NCBI RefSeq assembly: GCF_000364165.2
Contig: NZ_CP097810.1
Coordinates: 1,510,130-1,574,129 of the forward strand
DNA from: Clostridium sp. MD294
GTDB lineage: Bacteria > Bacillota > Clostridia > Lachnospirales > Anaerotignaceae
DNA length: 64,000 nucleotides
Direction: 5' to 3'
Shown piece after piece: positions 16,469 through 25,725 of this stretch. The notes beneath the pieces are model-generated. The model saw only the letters and a list, made by a program, of their open reading frames with translations. It had not been told where the DNA came from and made no database searches. Position 1 is the stretch's first letter, and the number at the start of each line of letters is the position of its first letter. A program made the translations under genes and the position numbers.

Positions 16469-17065
16469 ATGATTGCAATTATTGATTATGGTATGGGTAA
16501 TTTGAGAAGTGTTCAAAAAGCATTTGAATATTTGGGCAATAAAGCAGTCATAACACAACAAACAAGTGAAATACAAAAAGCGGATAAAGTGGTGCTACCT
16601 GGTGTAGGTGCTTTTAGAGATGCTATGCAAACAATAAAACAAAAAGGTATTGATAGAGTGCTTTATGAAGTGGTAGAACAAAAAAAACCTCTTTTAGGTA
16701 TTTGTTTGGGTATGCAAATGTTTTTTGAAAAAAGCTATGAATATGGAGAACAAAAAGGATTAGGTATATTGCAAGGAGAAATTATAAAATTGCCAGAAAG
16801 TGTTAAAATTCCTCATATGGGTTGGAATTCTTTGAATATTAAAAAGAAAAGTCCTTTGTTTGAAGGACTTTCAGAGGAACCATATGTTTATTTTGTACAT
16901 TCTTATCATTTACAAACAGAAGCAGATATTGTGAGTGCAACAACATATTACGGCAAAGAAATACAAGTAGCAGCACAAAAAGAAAATGTATTTGCGTTGC
17001 AGTTTCACCCTGAAAAAAGTGGCGATGTGGGTTTAAATATATTACAAAATTTTGGGAGGTTATAA
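16469..17065 (+). CDS. hisH: Imidazole glycerol phosphate synthase, glutaminase subunit
   Basis: 198-residue class I glutamine amidotransferase. The nucleophile is C79 in LLGICLGMQ, and the His-Glu pair is in LQFHPEKS near the C-terminus. It supplies ammonia to HisF. It starts 3 bases after hisB, within a tight operon. The substrate-contact start IAIIDYGMGNLRSV is typical. Confidence 0.97.
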   Translation: MIAIIDYGMGNLRSVQKAFEYLGNKAVITQQTSEIQKADKVVLPGVGAFRDAMQTIKQKGIDRVLYEVVEQKKPLLGICLGMQMFFEKSYEYGEQKGLGILQGEIIKLPESVKIPHMGWNSLNIKKKSPLFEGLSEEPYVYFVHSYHLQTEADIVSATTYYGKEIQVAAQKENVFALQFHPEKSGDVGLNILQNFGRL

Positions 17066-17068
17066 TAA

Positions 17069-17785
17069 ATGCAAATTTATGCAGCAGTAGATATAAAAAA
17101 TGGCAAATGTGTCAGATTAAAACAAGGAAAATTTGATGATGTAACAGTATATGAACAAAATCCTGTAAAAGCAGCACAAAATTGGATACAAAAAGGGGCA
17201 AGCTATTTGCACATAGTAGATTTGGACGGTGCAAAACAAGGTATATCACAAAACGAGCAAATATTAGAAGAAATTGTAAAATTGAGTGATGTACCAGTGC
17301 AAACAGGGGGAGGCGTACGCTCTCTAGAGGATATACAAAGAAAACTGTTAAAAGGCGTATCACGTGTAATATTGGGAACAGTTGCTGTAAAACAGCCTTT
17401 ACTTGTAAAACAAGCGGTAGAAAAATTTGGAGCAGATAGCATTGTGGTAGGCATTGATGCAAAAAATGGTAATGTTGCAGTAGCGGGCTGGGAAGAAGTC
17501 AGCAATGTTTCTGCATTGGAATTGTGCTTGCAAATGAAAGAATATGGTGTAAAAACAGTGATATATACTGATATTGCAAAAGATGGTATGATGTCTGGAG
17601 GAAATGTAGAGGCAACAAAAGAACTTGTGGACAAAACAGGTATGGATATTATAGCATCAGGAGGCATTTCTAGTATGCAGGATTTGGAAAATGTAAAAAA
17701 TATAAATGTGCAAGGTGTTATCGTAGGAAAAGCATTGTATCAGGGTGTATTAGATTTAACAGAAATTGTAAAAAAATTTGAATGA
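17069..17785 (+). CDS. hisA: ProFAR isomerase
   Basis: 238-residue (beta-alpha)8 barrel. The catalytic aspartates are expected at D8 (AAVDIKNGKCVRLKQG) and in YTDIAKDGMMSG of the second half; phosphate loops are QTGGGVRS and IASGGISS. It converts ProFAR to PRFAR. It starts 3 bases after hisH. A MITE lies just after its stop and separates it from hisF. Confidence 0.97.
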   Translation: MQIYAAVDIKNGKCVRLKQGKFDDVTVYEQNPVKAAQNWIQKGASYLHIVDLDGAKQGISQNEQILEEIVKLSDVPVQTGGGVRSLEDIQRKLLKGVSRVILGTVAVKQPLLVKQAVEKFGADSIVVGIDAKNGNVAVAGWEEVSNVSALELCLQMKEYGVKTVIYTDIAKDGMMSGGNVEATKELVDKTGMDIIASGGISSMQDLENVKNINVQGVIVGKALYQGVLDLTEIVKKFE

Positions 17786-17806
17786 TGTCAATCATAAAAC
17801 TGTTTT

Positions 17807-18044
17807 GGGAGTGTCCAAACAAATATTTTTTAAGAGGAAGAACTTTTTTTACTTGTAAAAAGTTCCCTCCAGCGAACAAAGTCCGCTGTCTACGCTTTGC
17901 TTCGGTCGTCGCAGAACAAATGTCCACTGAACGTTTTGCAACTCAAACACCGCAAGCTTTTTGAAAAAAGCTTGACTAAAAACTTTTATTTTATTTTTTT
18001 CTAAATAAAAATTATTTTTAAATCTACTCTTTTTGGACACGCCC
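17807..18044 (+). mobile_element. MITE between hisA and hisF with 8-bp target duplication
   Basis: A 238-bp element has terminal inverted repeats GGGAGTGTCCAAA (17807-17819) and TTTGGACACGCCC (18032-18044), 12 of 13 bases matching. It is flanked by a perfect direct repeat ACTGTTTT (17799-17806 and 18045-18052). Removing the element and one repeat leaves a normal short hisA-hisF spacer. It carries no transposase; internal stems such as GAACTTTTT/AAAAAGTTC occur. I do not know the parental transposon family. Confidence 0.85.
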
Positions 18045-18076
18045 ACTGTTTTGAAAAAAAGAAAGGAGGCAACACT

Positions 18077-18835
18077 GTGCATACAAAAAGAATTATACCT
18101 TGTTTAGATGTAAAAAATGGCAGAGTAGTAAAAGGAGTCAATTTTGTAAATTTAAAAGATGCTGGTGACCCTGTAGAAATTGCCCGTTATTATAATCAAT
18201 CTATGGCAGATGAGTTAGTATTTTTGGATATTACAGCATCTTCTGATGCAAGAGAGATTATGCTAGATGTGGTAAAAAGAACAGCAGAGCAGGTATTTAT
18301 ACCTCTTACAGTAGGGGGAGGCATTAGAACAATAGAAGATTTTAGAAAAATATTGAGTGCAGGAGCAGATAAAATTTCAGTAAACAGTGCCGCATTAAAA
18401 AGACCAGAAATGATAAAACAAGCTGCAGAAAAATTTGGAAATCAATGTGTTGTAGTTGCTATAGATGCCAAAGCTAGACCAGAAGGCGGTTTTGATGTGT
18501 ACTTAAATGGGGGGAGAGTAAATACTGGTAGAGATGCAGTAGAATGGGCATTAGAAGCAGAAGATTTAGGAGCAGGAGAAATACTTTTGACAAGTATGGA
18601 CTGTGATGGTGTTAAAAATGGATATGATATAGCATTGACAAAAGCCATTGCTTCTAAAGTCAATATACCTGTTATTGCTTCAGGAGGAGCAGGAAAAAAA
18701 CAGCATTTTTATGATGTGCTGACACAGGGAGAAGCAGATGCTGCACTTGCTGCGTCATTGTTTCATTTTAAAGAATTGGAAATAAAAGAGTTAAAACAAT
18801 ATTTGAATGAAAAACAAATTGCAGTTAGATTATAA
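18077..18835 (+). CDS. hisF: Imidazole glycerol phosphate synthase, cyclase subunit
   Basis: 252 residues, GTG start after AAAGGAGGC. Barrel enzyme with catalytic D11 ([15 protein letters not shown]) and the second aspartate in [13 protein letters not shown]; phosphate loops TVGGGIRT and [10 protein letters not shown]. With HisH it makes IGP and AICAR from PRFAR. Its transcription from the his promoter must pass through the MITE just upstream, or come from a promoter within it. Confidence 0.97.
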   Translation: MHTKRIIPCLDVKNGRVVKGVNFVNLKDAGDPVEIARYYNQSMADELVFLDITASSDAREIMLDVVKRTAEQVFIPLTVGGGIRTIEDFRKILSAGADKISVNSAALKRPEMIKQAAEKFGNQCVVVAIDAKARPEGGFDVYLNGGRVNTGRDAVEWALEAEDLGAGEILLTSMDCDGVKNGYDIALTKAIASKVNIPVIASGGAGKKQHFYDVLTQGEADAALAASLFHFKELEIKELKQYLNEKQIAVRL

Positions 18836-18845
18836 GGAGAAAAAA

Positions 18846-19181
18846 ATGTGTTTTATAAAACAGTTAAAATTTGATGAAAAGGGTTTGATACCTGTAATAA
18901 CACAAGACTATCAAAATGGGCAGGTACTTATGTTGGGCTATGCCAATAAAGAGGCTATGGAATTGACATTACAAAAAGGAACAGTACATTATTACAGCAG
19001 AAGTAGAAAACAGCTGTGGCACAAAGGAGAAACATCTGGACATTTTCAACACGTAAAACAAATATTGTATGACTGTGATGCAGATGCTGTATTGATAAAA
19101 GTGGAACAGATAGGAGCAGCCTGTCATACGGGAAAACGTTCTTGTTTTTATAGAAATGAAAAAGGGGAGGAAATACTATAA
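18846..19181 (+). CDS. hisI: Phosphoribosyl-AMP cyclohydrolase
   Basis: Start taken at ATG 18846 after ATAAGGAGAAAAA; an earlier frame start at 18807 lies inside hisF and lacks a site. 111 residues. The core is [14 protein letters not shown], then [18 protein letters not shown], and the zinc/magnesium cysteines in YDCDADAVL and [13 protein letters not shown]. It opens the purine ring of PR-AMP. Here it is separate from HisE rather than fused. Confidence 0.96.
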   Translation: MCFIKQLKFDEKGLIPVITQDYQNGQVLMLGYANKEAMELTLQKGTVHYYSRSRKQLWHKGETSGHFQHVKQILYDCDADAVLIKVEQIGAACHTGKRSCFYRNEKGEEIL

Positions 19182-19510
19182 TGAAAAACAGTGAAGTACT
19201 TTTTGAACTGTATGATATTATATTAGATAGAAAAAGTAATGTAAAAGAAGGTTCTTATACCAATTATTTGTTTGACAAAGGATTAGATAAAATATTAAAA
19301 AAAGTAGGAGAAGAAGCAACAGAAACCATTATTGCAGCAAAAAATGAAGATAATAAAGAAGTGATATATGAATTGTCTGATTTATTGTATCATATTTCTG
19401 TATTGCTTGCAGAAAAAGGAATTACATGGCAAGAAGTATTTGAAGAACTCCAAAAAAGAGAATTAAAACAAGGAAATTTAAAACAATTTCATACTAGAAC
19501 ACAAATTTGA
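19181..19510 (+). CDS. hisE: Phosphoribosyl-ATP pyrophosphatase
   Basis: 109-residue MazG-like all-helical enzyme. Signature KKVGEEATETIIAAKNEDNKE and YELSDLLYHISVLL carry the acidic metal ligands (short pieces: VGEEATE, ELSDLLYH). It hydrolyses PR-ATP to PR-AMP. It overlaps hisI by one base (TAATG), the last gene of the operon. No hisC or histidinol-phosphatase gene is found after it. Confidence 0.96.
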   Translation: MKNSEVLFELYDIILDRKSNVKEGSYTNYLFDKGLDKILKKVGEEATETIIAAKNEDNKEVIYELSDLLYHISVLLAEKGITWQEVFEELQKRELKQGNLKQFHTRTQI

Positions 19511-19619
19511 GCTTGTACGACAAAAAAATTTTTTGTTAGACAGGCAATATTTTACAAAATGCCTCATAGTATAGAGATGTAACAATAAACATTTCTTAAA
19601 TTTAAGGAGGTATTATAGT

Positions 19620-19796
19620 ATGAATGGATTTGGTTGTGGTTGTGGAGAAAGCTGGATTTGGATTATATTACTTTTGTGCTGCTGTGGTAATGGCAACAAT
19701 GGCGGTTTTGGAGATAACTCCTGGCTGTGGATAATATTGCTTTTATGCTGCTGTGGCAACAACAACAATCAGTTGGGAAATAACTGCGGCTGCTAA
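19620..19796 (+). CDS. Cys-rich 58-residue peptide with internal duplication
   Basis: Short gene with a strong site (TTAAGGAGG). The peptide starts MNGFGCGCGESWIWIILLLC and repeats the block W-W-IILLLCCCGN twice (about residues 12-23 and 36-47), separated by a Gly/Asn linker, with a CGC end. It has 10 cysteines. Clostridial proteins of this look are commonly annotated 'chorion class high-cysteine HCB protein 13'; I recall the name but the function is unknown. The hydrophobic blocks suggest membrane or spore-coat association. It has its own terminator. Confidence 0.75.
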   Translation: MNGFGCGCGESWIWIILLLCCCGNGNNGGFGDNSWLWIILLLCCCGNNNNQLGNNCGC

Positions 19797-19846
19797 TAAT
19801 AAAAAATGAGGGAAGTCGTATTTGTTTTTCATATGATTTAAAAAGC

Positions 19847-19882
19847 AAAAAGACCTTTCAGAGTATTCTGAAGGGTCTTTTG
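19847..19882. terminator. Bidirectional terminator
   Basis: Hairpin AAAAGACCTTTCAGA / TCTGAAGGGTCTTTT between two converging genes; T-runs on both strands. Confidence 0.85.
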
Positions 19883-19891
19883 TATTGGTAA

Positions 19892-20554
19892 TTAAATTGT
19901 TCTTTTCCAAAAATTTAGTGTTTTCTGAAATTTTTGTGTATTTGAAATACTATTGAGCCAATTTTGATAAAATTCAGTAAAACTATAGGCGACAAATCTA
20001 TAGATACCACCTTTGTCTGTTTCAAATATTTGCCCATATCTTTTACCACAAGTAATTAAACCAAACCACCATATACTATTTGTTCCAAGTTCAAGAAATC
20101 CATCTGTATCACACAAATCACTATCATTTTCATAAATAAAATAGATTTGAGGATTTTGTTTATAGCATTGTTTGTCAAACTCGAAATTTAGCTCAAGCAA
20201 TTCTAGCTCATATTCTTTCAATATCAAAGGTTGAGGTAAAAATTCCCTTCCAAGACTGTATCTATATTCTTCATAGTGCTTTTGTATTCTGGGAGTTTTT
20301 CCTTTTGTTAAAATTTTTCCGAAGGGATATATTCCATACTCTGGCCCTGCTCCTCCGTCACCAACTTCTGTAATAAATTGAGCATAATCTTTTGGAAGTA
20401 TAAAATGGTATTTTTCTTCTACTTTATGAACAAACTCTTTATTAACAGGGTAATTCAGTTTGTAATGGTGGCGTGAAACACCAAATATTTCATATTTTTT
20501 ATCAATACGTCTAGCTTTACGAAGTATATTATTTACTTTCTTTCTATGAAACAT
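19892..20554 (-). CDS. SMI1/KNR4 (SUKH) family protein
   Basis: Start chosen at ATG 20552-20554, which follows CTGGAGGTTATT; an in-frame ATG 19 codons earlier has no site. 220 residues. The SUKH core is seen as VEEKYHFILPKDYAQFITEVGDGGAG (cited in short: LPKDYAQFITEVGDGG) followed by YGIYPFG. SUKH proteins are often immunity factors against contact-dependent or polymorphic nuclease toxins, but no toxin gene lies nearby, so its role here is open. It is followed by a bidirectional terminator and lies 44 bases downstream of tyrS. Confidence 0.8.
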   Translation of the reverse strand: MFHRKKVNNILRKARRIDKKYEIFGVSRHHYKLNYPVNKEFVHKVEEKYHFILPKDYAQFITEVGDGGAGPEYGIYPFGKILTKGKTPRIQKHYEEYRYSLGREFLPQPLILKEYELELLELNFEFDKQCYKQNPQIYFIYENDSDLCDTDGFLELGTNSIWWFGLITCGKRYGQIFETDKGGIYRFVAYSFTEFYQNWLNSISNTQKFQKTLNFWKRTI

Positions 20555-20597
20555 AATAACCTCCAGATAAAATTTTAAAATAGTATATAGCATTTTA

Positions 20598-21833
20598 TTA
20601 AAAAATAACAATGTTATGGAAGCCTTTTTTTCCTTTTTGTACTAAAACCTCGTTGTTTGTAAAATCAGCAATGGTTACTTTATGTTCTATAGAAGTGATT
20701 TTTTTATCAGCTACTTTAATGCCGCCCTGCTGTACCAGCCTGCGAGCTTCAGAACGAGAAGGTACAATGCCAGCAGTTGTCAAAAGTGTAATAATATCAA
20801 TACCATCAACAAATTCTGCTGTAGACATTTCTGTAGTAGGAACAGAACCACCAGCAGCACCTTTTTCAAATAAAGATTTTGCAGCTTGTTGTGCTTTTGT
20901 AGCTTCTTGCTCATTGTGTACAATTTTAGTCAATTCAAAAGCAAGTACTTCTTTTGCTTTATTGATTTCGCTGCCTTCTAAAGCAGAAAGACGATTTACT
21001 TCTTCCATAGGTAAAAATGTCAAAAGACTAAGACATTTTTTTACATCTTTGTCATCGATATTTCTCCAGTATTGATAAAATTCATAAGGTGATGTTTTAG
21101 AAGCATCTAACCAAACAGCACCGTTTTCTGTTTTGCCCATTTTTTTGCCTTCGCTGTTTGTCAAAAGTGAGAATGTCATACCATAAGCTGGTTTACTTTC
21201 TTTTCTTCTAATTAAATCTACACCAGCAATAATATTTGACCATTGGTCATTACCACCTAACTGCATAACACAGTTGTAACGTTTGTTTAATTCTAAAAAG
21301 TCGTATGCCTGCATAATCATATAATTAAATTCTAAAAAAGAAAGTCCTTTTTCCATTCTAGTTTTAAAACATTCCGCAGTAAGCATTTTGTTTACAGAAA
21401 AACTGACACCGATTTCTCTTAAAAATTCAATATAATTAAGATGTCTTAACCAGTCTGCATTATTTACAATAATAGCTTTGTCTTCATTAAAATCAATAAA
21501 ATGAGAAAGCTGTTTTTTAAAACAATTTACATTGTAGTCAATTTCTTCTGTTGTCATCATACGACGCATGTCTGTTTTACCAGTAGGGTCGCCTATCATG
21601 CCAGTGCCTCCACCCATAAGACAGATAGGTCTGTGACCACATCTTTGCATATGAGCCATAGCCATAACTGTTAAAAAATGTCCTACATGAAGACTGTCGG
21701 CTGTAGGGTCAAAACCAATGTAAAATGTAACAGGTTCATTTTTGGAAAACAGTTCTCTGATTTCATCTTCATGAGTCATTTGTTCAATAAATCCTCTTTC
21801 TTTTAATACGTCATAAGCATTTGTTTTTTCCAT
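20598..21833 (-). CDS. tyrS: Tyrosyl-tRNA synthetase
   Basis: 411 residues, class I synthetase. The HIGH motif is HVGH in [12 protein letters not shown] and the KMSKS counterpart is KMGKT near residue 231. Tyrosine pocket residues appear in [13 protein letters not shown] and [12 protein letters not shown]-terminal S4-like RNA-binding domain reads [19 protein letters not shown]. Expression is controlled by the T-box leader just upstream. Length fits bacterial TyrRS. Confidence 0.97.
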   Translation of the reverse strand: MEKTNAYDVLKERGFIEQMTHEDEIRELFSKNEPVTFYIGFDPTADSLHVGHFLTVMAMAHMQRCGHRPICLMGGGTGMIGDPTGKTDMRRMMTTEEIDYNVNCFKKQLSHFIDFNEDKAIIVNNADWLRHLNYIEFLREIGVSFSVNKMLTAECFKTRMEKGLSFLEFNYMIMQAYDFLELNKRYNCVMQLGGNDQWSNIIAGVDLIRRKESKPAYGMTFSLLTNSEGKKMGKTENGAVWLDASKTSPYEFYQYWRNIDDKDVKKCLSLLTFLPMEEVNRLSALEGSEINKAKEVLAFELTKIVHNEQEATKAQQAAKSLFEKGAAGGSVPTTEMSTAEFVDGIDIITLLTTAGIVPSRSEARRLVQQGGIKVADKKITSIEHKVTIADFTNNEVLVQKGKKGFHNIVIF

Positions 21834-21881
21834 AATTTAAAAACTCCTTTATTATAAATATTGTTTTTTTAAGGAAGTAAT

Positions 21882-22130
21882 AAAAAAGGGCTTCTTCGTC
21901 CAAAAGGACGAGGAAACCCGTGGTACCACCTTAATTCATATTATAAAAATACCTTAATTGCCGCAATAACGAGCGACGACCGTTTTGACTTTGTAACAAA
22001 TATTGTTACTCTTTCAAAAAGCTCCTGAGGCGTAATTTACAAATACTGTGCTGCAGTTTTTTCAGCAAACAAACTGCTCTCTGTTATTGTAACCAGCTTT
22101 GCCCATATCTCAATCATAGCGTTAATATAT
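21882..22130 (-). promoter_or_regulatory. T-box leader of tyrS
   Basis: On the minus strand the T-box sequence AAGGTGGTACCACGGG is present, followed by a terminator hairpin (21888-21919; GGACGA/TCGTCC core) and a T-run. A TAC in the upstream stem region at 22032-22034 is a plausible tyrosine specifier. Uncharged tRNA-Tyr should favour antitermination. The specifier choice was made by eye. Confidence 0.9.
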
Positions 22131-22143
22131 TTTATTTTTTAAG

Positions 22144-22172
22144 ATGGTAACATACCATAGAGTGAAAGTCAA
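22144..22172 (-). promoter_or_regulatory. tyrS promoter
   Basis: Minus strand: -35 TTGACT (22167-22172), 17 bases, -10 TACCAT (22144-22149). The -10 lies in a small palindrome ATGGTA-TGT-TACCAT. Confidence 0.6.
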
Positions 22173-22491
22173 GTAAAATAAAAAAAAGAGTGTGTTAAAA
22201 TAATTGTTGACACTTTAAAAAAAATAAAACAAAACATTTATAAAAAATTTATTTTTATAAATGATAAGTGTGAATATAAAGTTATATTTCAATTTATTTT
22301 TTTGAAATACTACTTGTAAAATATTGTATTGATTTTGTATGTGTAAAAATATATTAAAGAATTTTTAAAGAAAATAGTATAGCAATATTATTAAAAGTGT
22401 TTTATAATAATGAAGTATGTTTAAAACAAGTTTTTGACGAATAATAGTATTGTATAATAATAGTATGAATAATGAAGGGAGTTTTTAAATT
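22173..22491. other. AT-rich intergenic region
   Basis: Holds the start region of the lipoprotein gene at 22492. A TATAAT at 22453-22458 may be its -10 box but I see no well-spaced -35. Nothing else is supported here. Confidence 0.5.
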
Positions 22492-23049
22492 ATGAGAAAA
22501 ATTTTGTTGTTGTTGACATCAGTAATGATGGTATTGGGTATGGCAGCCTGCGGCGGTGGCGGCGGTGAAGAAAAACAAGATACAAACACACCAGAAGCAG
22601 CAGTAGCAGGTTATTTAGATGCGTTTAAAGCAGTTGACCAAGCAAAAATAAATGAATATGTAGCAGAAGATGATATGATGTATTCAGAAGATACAGAAGA
22701 AGACATTTCAGAAGCACAAATTGTATTTGGAAATATTACATATGAAATAAAATCTGTAAATACAGATACAGAAGGCGTAGCAATTGTAACAACAGATATT
22801 ACAAATATAGATATGACAGCAGTAATGCAAAGCTTGATGACAGCAGCAATGACAGAAAGTGGAGATATTGAAGCAATGGACGAAGAGAAATCTATGGAAA
22901 TGCTCAAACAAGCCATTGAAGACAACAAAGACAATACCATTACAAAAACAGTAGATATAGAATTGACACAAGTAGAAGACAAATGGAAAGTAAAATCAAC
23001 AGATGAATTAGTTACTGTTTTGTCAGGTGGTATTGCACCAACTTTTTAA
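22492..23049 (+). CDS. Putative lipoprotein, DUF4878/DUF5105-like
   Basis: 185 residues. Lipoprotein signal with LGMAAC (lipidated C about residue 20) followed by five glycines. The rest is a cystatin/NTF2-like fold pattern: TPEAAVAGYLDAFKAVDQAKI, then acidic strands, ending VEDKWKVKSTDELVTVL (short pieces quoted). This pattern is typical of DUF4878/DUF5105-type extracellular lipoproteins of unknown function. Very acidic. GAAGGGAG precedes the start; a strong terminator follows. Confidence 0.75.
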   Translation: MRKILLLLTSVMMVLGMAACGGGGGEEKQDTNTPEAAVAGYLDAFKAVDQAKINEYVAEDDMMYSEDTEEDISEAQIVFGNITYEIKSVNTDTEGVAIVTTDITNIDMTAVMQSLMTAAMTESGDIEAMDEEKSMEMLKQAIEDNKDNTITKTVDIELTQVEDKWKVKSTDELVTVLSGGIAPTF

Positions 23050-23124
23050 TGATAATGTTATAAATTAAGTAGTCTAAAACAGTTTTAAACAATTATTATG
23101 AAGTAAGAAATAAAGCAGTATAAT

Positions 23125-23165
23125 AAAAAGAAGCCATATTGATTATAAATATGGCTTCTTTTTTG
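23125..23165. terminator. Bidirectional terminator
   Basis: Hairpin AAGAAGCCATAT / ATATGGCTTCTT with T-runs, between the converging lipoprotein and pepT genes. Confidence 0.9.
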
Positions 23166-23169
23166 TATT

Positions 23170-24390
23170 TTATAAAAGTGTTACAGCATTTTTGCAAATA
23201 GCTACTATAACAGAAACTGCTTTTTCCATAGAAGAAACAGAAATATATTCATAAGGCCCGTGAAAATTGTAACCACCCGTAAATAAATTGGGACAAGGAA
23301 GACCTTTAAAAGAAAGTCTTGCACCATCTGTGCCACCACGTATAGGCTGTATAATAGGAGTAATACCACATTGTTGCATAGAAGACTTTGCAAGTTCTAT
23401 AATGTGAGGCTTGTCTTGTATTTGTGTTATCATGTTTTGATATTCGTCATATATTGTTAAGTAAATTCTGTCATAATACTTTTCGTTTTTTTCTGCAATC
23501 ATATTTTCAATAAATTCTTTTCTTTTTATAAAACATTGCTGGTCAAAATCTCTTATAATGTAAGAAAGTGTAGCAGAGCCTACATTACTGTTGCAATAGC
23601 ATAAATGATAAAAACCTTCATAGCCTTCTGTGTGAGAAGGTGTTTGTTCTGGAGGAAAAGAAGATATAATTTCCGCAGCAATTATTGCAGCATTTATCAT
23701 AGTATTTTTGGCTGTTCCAGTGTGAACGCTTTTACCTTGTATAGTAATGTTAGCACGAGCGGCGTTAAAATTTTCGTATTCTAATTCCCCAACAGCACCG
23801 CCGTCAACAGTATAAGCAAAATCTGCACCAAAAGCAGAAACATTAAAAAGGTCAGCACCTCTGCCAATTTCTTCATCAGGAGTAAAACAAATGGCAATAT
23901 TGCCATGCTCTATTTCTGTATGCTCTTTAAGATATTGCATAGCAGTTAATATTTCAGCAATACCAGCTTTGTCATCTGCACCAAGTAATGTAGTACCATC
24001 AGAAGTAATAATTGTTTGTCCTTTGTGCTGAAGTAAAGAAGGAAATTCTGAAGGAGAAAGTACTGTATTTGATTTTAAAACAATATCTTTTCCGTCATAA
24101 TTTTCAGTAATATGAGGGCAAACGTGTTCACCAGAAGCATCAGGACTAGTATCCATATGAGCAATAAATCCTATTGTAGGAATTTGCTTTTGCGTATTGG
24201 AAGGTAAAAAGGCAGTTACATAGCTGTTTTGGTCTACAGTAATGTTGCTTAAACCAATTTGTTTACATTCTTCTGCTAAAAAAGAGGCAAATATAGACTG
24301 TTTTTCTGTACTAGGGCAAGTTTTTATAGCCTCATCTGAAGTAGTGTGATATGTTACATATTCTAAAAATCTGTCTGTAACAGTTTTCAA
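23170..24390 (-). CDS. pepT: Peptidase T (tripeptide aminopeptidase)
   Basis: 406-residue M20 metallopeptidase. Zinc ligands: H in GFIAHMDTSPDASG, the bridging D in LLGADDKAGIAEI, and the catalytic Glu pair in CFTPDEEIGRGAD; the dimerisation domain follows (about 210-320) and the C-terminal ligand is in FTGGYNFHGPYEY. It removes the N-terminal residue of tripeptides in the cytosol. Full length. Monocistronic. Confidence 0.96.
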   Translation of the reverse strand: MKTVTDRFLEYVTYHTTSDEAIKTCPSTEKQSIFASFLAEECKQIGLSNITVDQNSYVTAFLPSNTQKQIPTIGFIAHMDTSPDASGEHVCPHITENYDGKDIVLKSNTVLSPSEFPSLLQHKGQTIITSDGTTLLGADDKAGIAEILTAMQYLKEHTEIEHGNIAICFTPDEEIGRGADLFNVSAFGADFAYTVDGGAVGELEYENFNAARANITIQGKSVHTGTAKNTMINAAIIAAEIISSFPPEQTPSHTEGYEGFYHLCYCNSNVGSATLSYIIRDFDQQCFIKRKEFIENMIAEKNEKYYDRIYLTIYDEYQNMITQIQDKPHIIELAKSSMQQCGITPIIQPIRGGTDGARLSFKGLPCPNLFTGGYNFHGPYEYISVSSMEKAVSVIVAICKNAVTLL

Positions 24391-24778
24391 AAAACCATCT
24401 CCTTGTATTTACATTTTATTGTTGAAATAATGCTATTTTAACACGATATTTTATTTTTAACCAGAATAAAAAGGGGAAAATAGCATTTTTAATAGATTTT
24501 AGTGTAGAAAATAGAAAATATGGCATAATAGTCATTGTAAATAGTAATTTTAAGGGGAAAAATTTACAATGATAATAGGTGCAATATTGAAAAAAGGGGA
24601 AGAAAGATATATTTATTTGAAAAAGATTTGATTTACTTGACAATTTTCAAAATAAAATTGTATATTCTAATAAAATAGTATGTTTTAGCTAAATTGTATT
24701 GACAATAATAAAAAACAGTATAAAATAATAATAAATATGGTAATTTTTATATTATTTATGAAGAATAGGGGAGAAAAA
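24391..24778 (+). promoter_or_regulatory. Intergenic region with promoter of the gene at 24779
   Basis: A near-consensus promoter lies at TTGACA 24699-24704, 16-base spacer, TAAAAT 24721-24726. Upstream a second TTGACA/TATATT pair (about 24638-24666) could act too. No gene or stable hairpin is evident in the rest. Confidence 0.55.
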
Positions 24779-25234
24779 ATGACTTTTAAAGGGCTTATTG
24801 AAAATAATGGTTGGACAATGGCTGAATATAATACCATTTGGAAATATGGGTATGATTTTATGCTAGCTATAGTTCAAATAATCATTGAAGCAGATTTACA
24901 AGAAAATTCAATGCAAATTTTTACAGCAGAAGTTATAGGGGCAAAATATATAGAAAGGACACAAGAAGTAATAGCTTGTGAAAATGTACTTGCAAATTGT
25001 AGTGTAATGAAACAAGAATATGGCATTTTAAGAGTATGTGGTATTAGTAAATTAATGGAATGTCCAATTTGCTTAGATTTTTTTAATCAAACAAATTTAG
25101 TAAAATTAAGTTGTCCAGCAAAACAATGCTTTCAAGAAAAAGGAGAACGTGCTTTTGATATTTATATGGATGCTATTGAAATTCAAGCACATTGTTTAGT
25201 TACAAAACGTAAGGCGTTGTTTTCCCAAAATTAA
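24779..25234 (+). CDS. Hypothetical protein
   Basis: Start at ATG 24779 after AGGGGAGAAAAA; a longer frame starts at 24737 without a site. 151 residues, cytosolic by composition. It has 8 cysteines, including clusters ANCSV, LRVCGI, MECPICLDFF and LSCPAKQCF, which may bind a metal or iron-sulfur cluster. The N-terminal half is helical (WKYGYDFMLAIVQIIIEAD). I do not recognise the family. It is monocistronic, before the tRNA-Ser pair. Confidence 0.65.
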   Translation: MTFKGLIENNGWTMAEYNTIWKYGYDFMLAIVQIIIEADLQENSMQIFTAEVIGAKYIERTQEVIACENVLANCSVMKQEYGILRVCGISKLMECPICLDFFNQTNLVKLSCPAKQCFQEKGERAFDIYMDAIEIQAHCLVTKRKALFSQN

Positions 25235-25421
25235 ATTTTATTTTTAGTGGATAGCTGTTATTTTTGAAGATAACAAGCTATTTACATTATATATTTTTTC
25301 TTTAAAAATAATTGTATAAAAAATACTTGACATGGGAATAAAAATAGAGTATAGTAATTGAGCTGTTAACATTTCGTTGCTATAGAATTTGGAAAAAGAA
25401 GAAAAAATAGTAAAAAAAGTG

Positions 25422-25450
25422 TTGACAAATGAAAAAAAATAATGTAATAT
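25422..25450 (+). promoter_or_regulatory. Promoter of the tRNA-Ser pair
   Basis: TTGACA (25422-25427), 17 bases, TAATAT (25445-25450), 40 bases before the first tRNA. Confidence 0.75.
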
Positions 25451-25490
25451 GTAGAAGTTCATTACTGAAAAGTAATGGCTTAAAAAATGT

Positions 25491-25579
25491 GGAGAGGTGT
25501 CCGAGTGGTTTAAGGAGCTGGTCTTGAAAACCAGTGACTCCGCAAGGGGCCGTGGGTTCGAATCCCACCCTCTCCGCCA
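25491..25579 (+). tRNA. tRNA-Ser (TGA)
   Basis: Class II tRNA with a long variable arm. Acceptor GGAGAGG/CCTCTCC, anticodon loop CTTGAAA. CCA is encoded (25577-25579), unlike the other tRNAs in the window. Confidence 0.97.
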
Positions 25580-25602
25580 TATCAATTTTGTTGAGAGCGT
25601 TT

Positions 25603-25691
25603 GGAGAAGTACCCAAGTGGTTGAAGGGGCTCGCCTGGAAAGCGGGTAGGTCGTTAGTAGCGGCGCGTGGGTTCAAATCCCACCTTCTCCG
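25603..25691 (+). tRNA. tRNA-Ser (GGA)
   Basis: Class II tRNA, acceptor GGAGAAG/CTTCTCC, anticodon loop CTGGAAA, long variable arm GTAGCGGCG. No CCA encoded. Confidence 0.97.
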
Positions 25692-25725
25692 TTTTTAAAA
25701 AAAATAAAATTTTTTAAAAAAGTTG

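Noticed and set aside
17782..18082. Short frames in the hisA-hisF gap
   Set aside because: They lie within the MITE, cross its inverted repeats and have no start signals.
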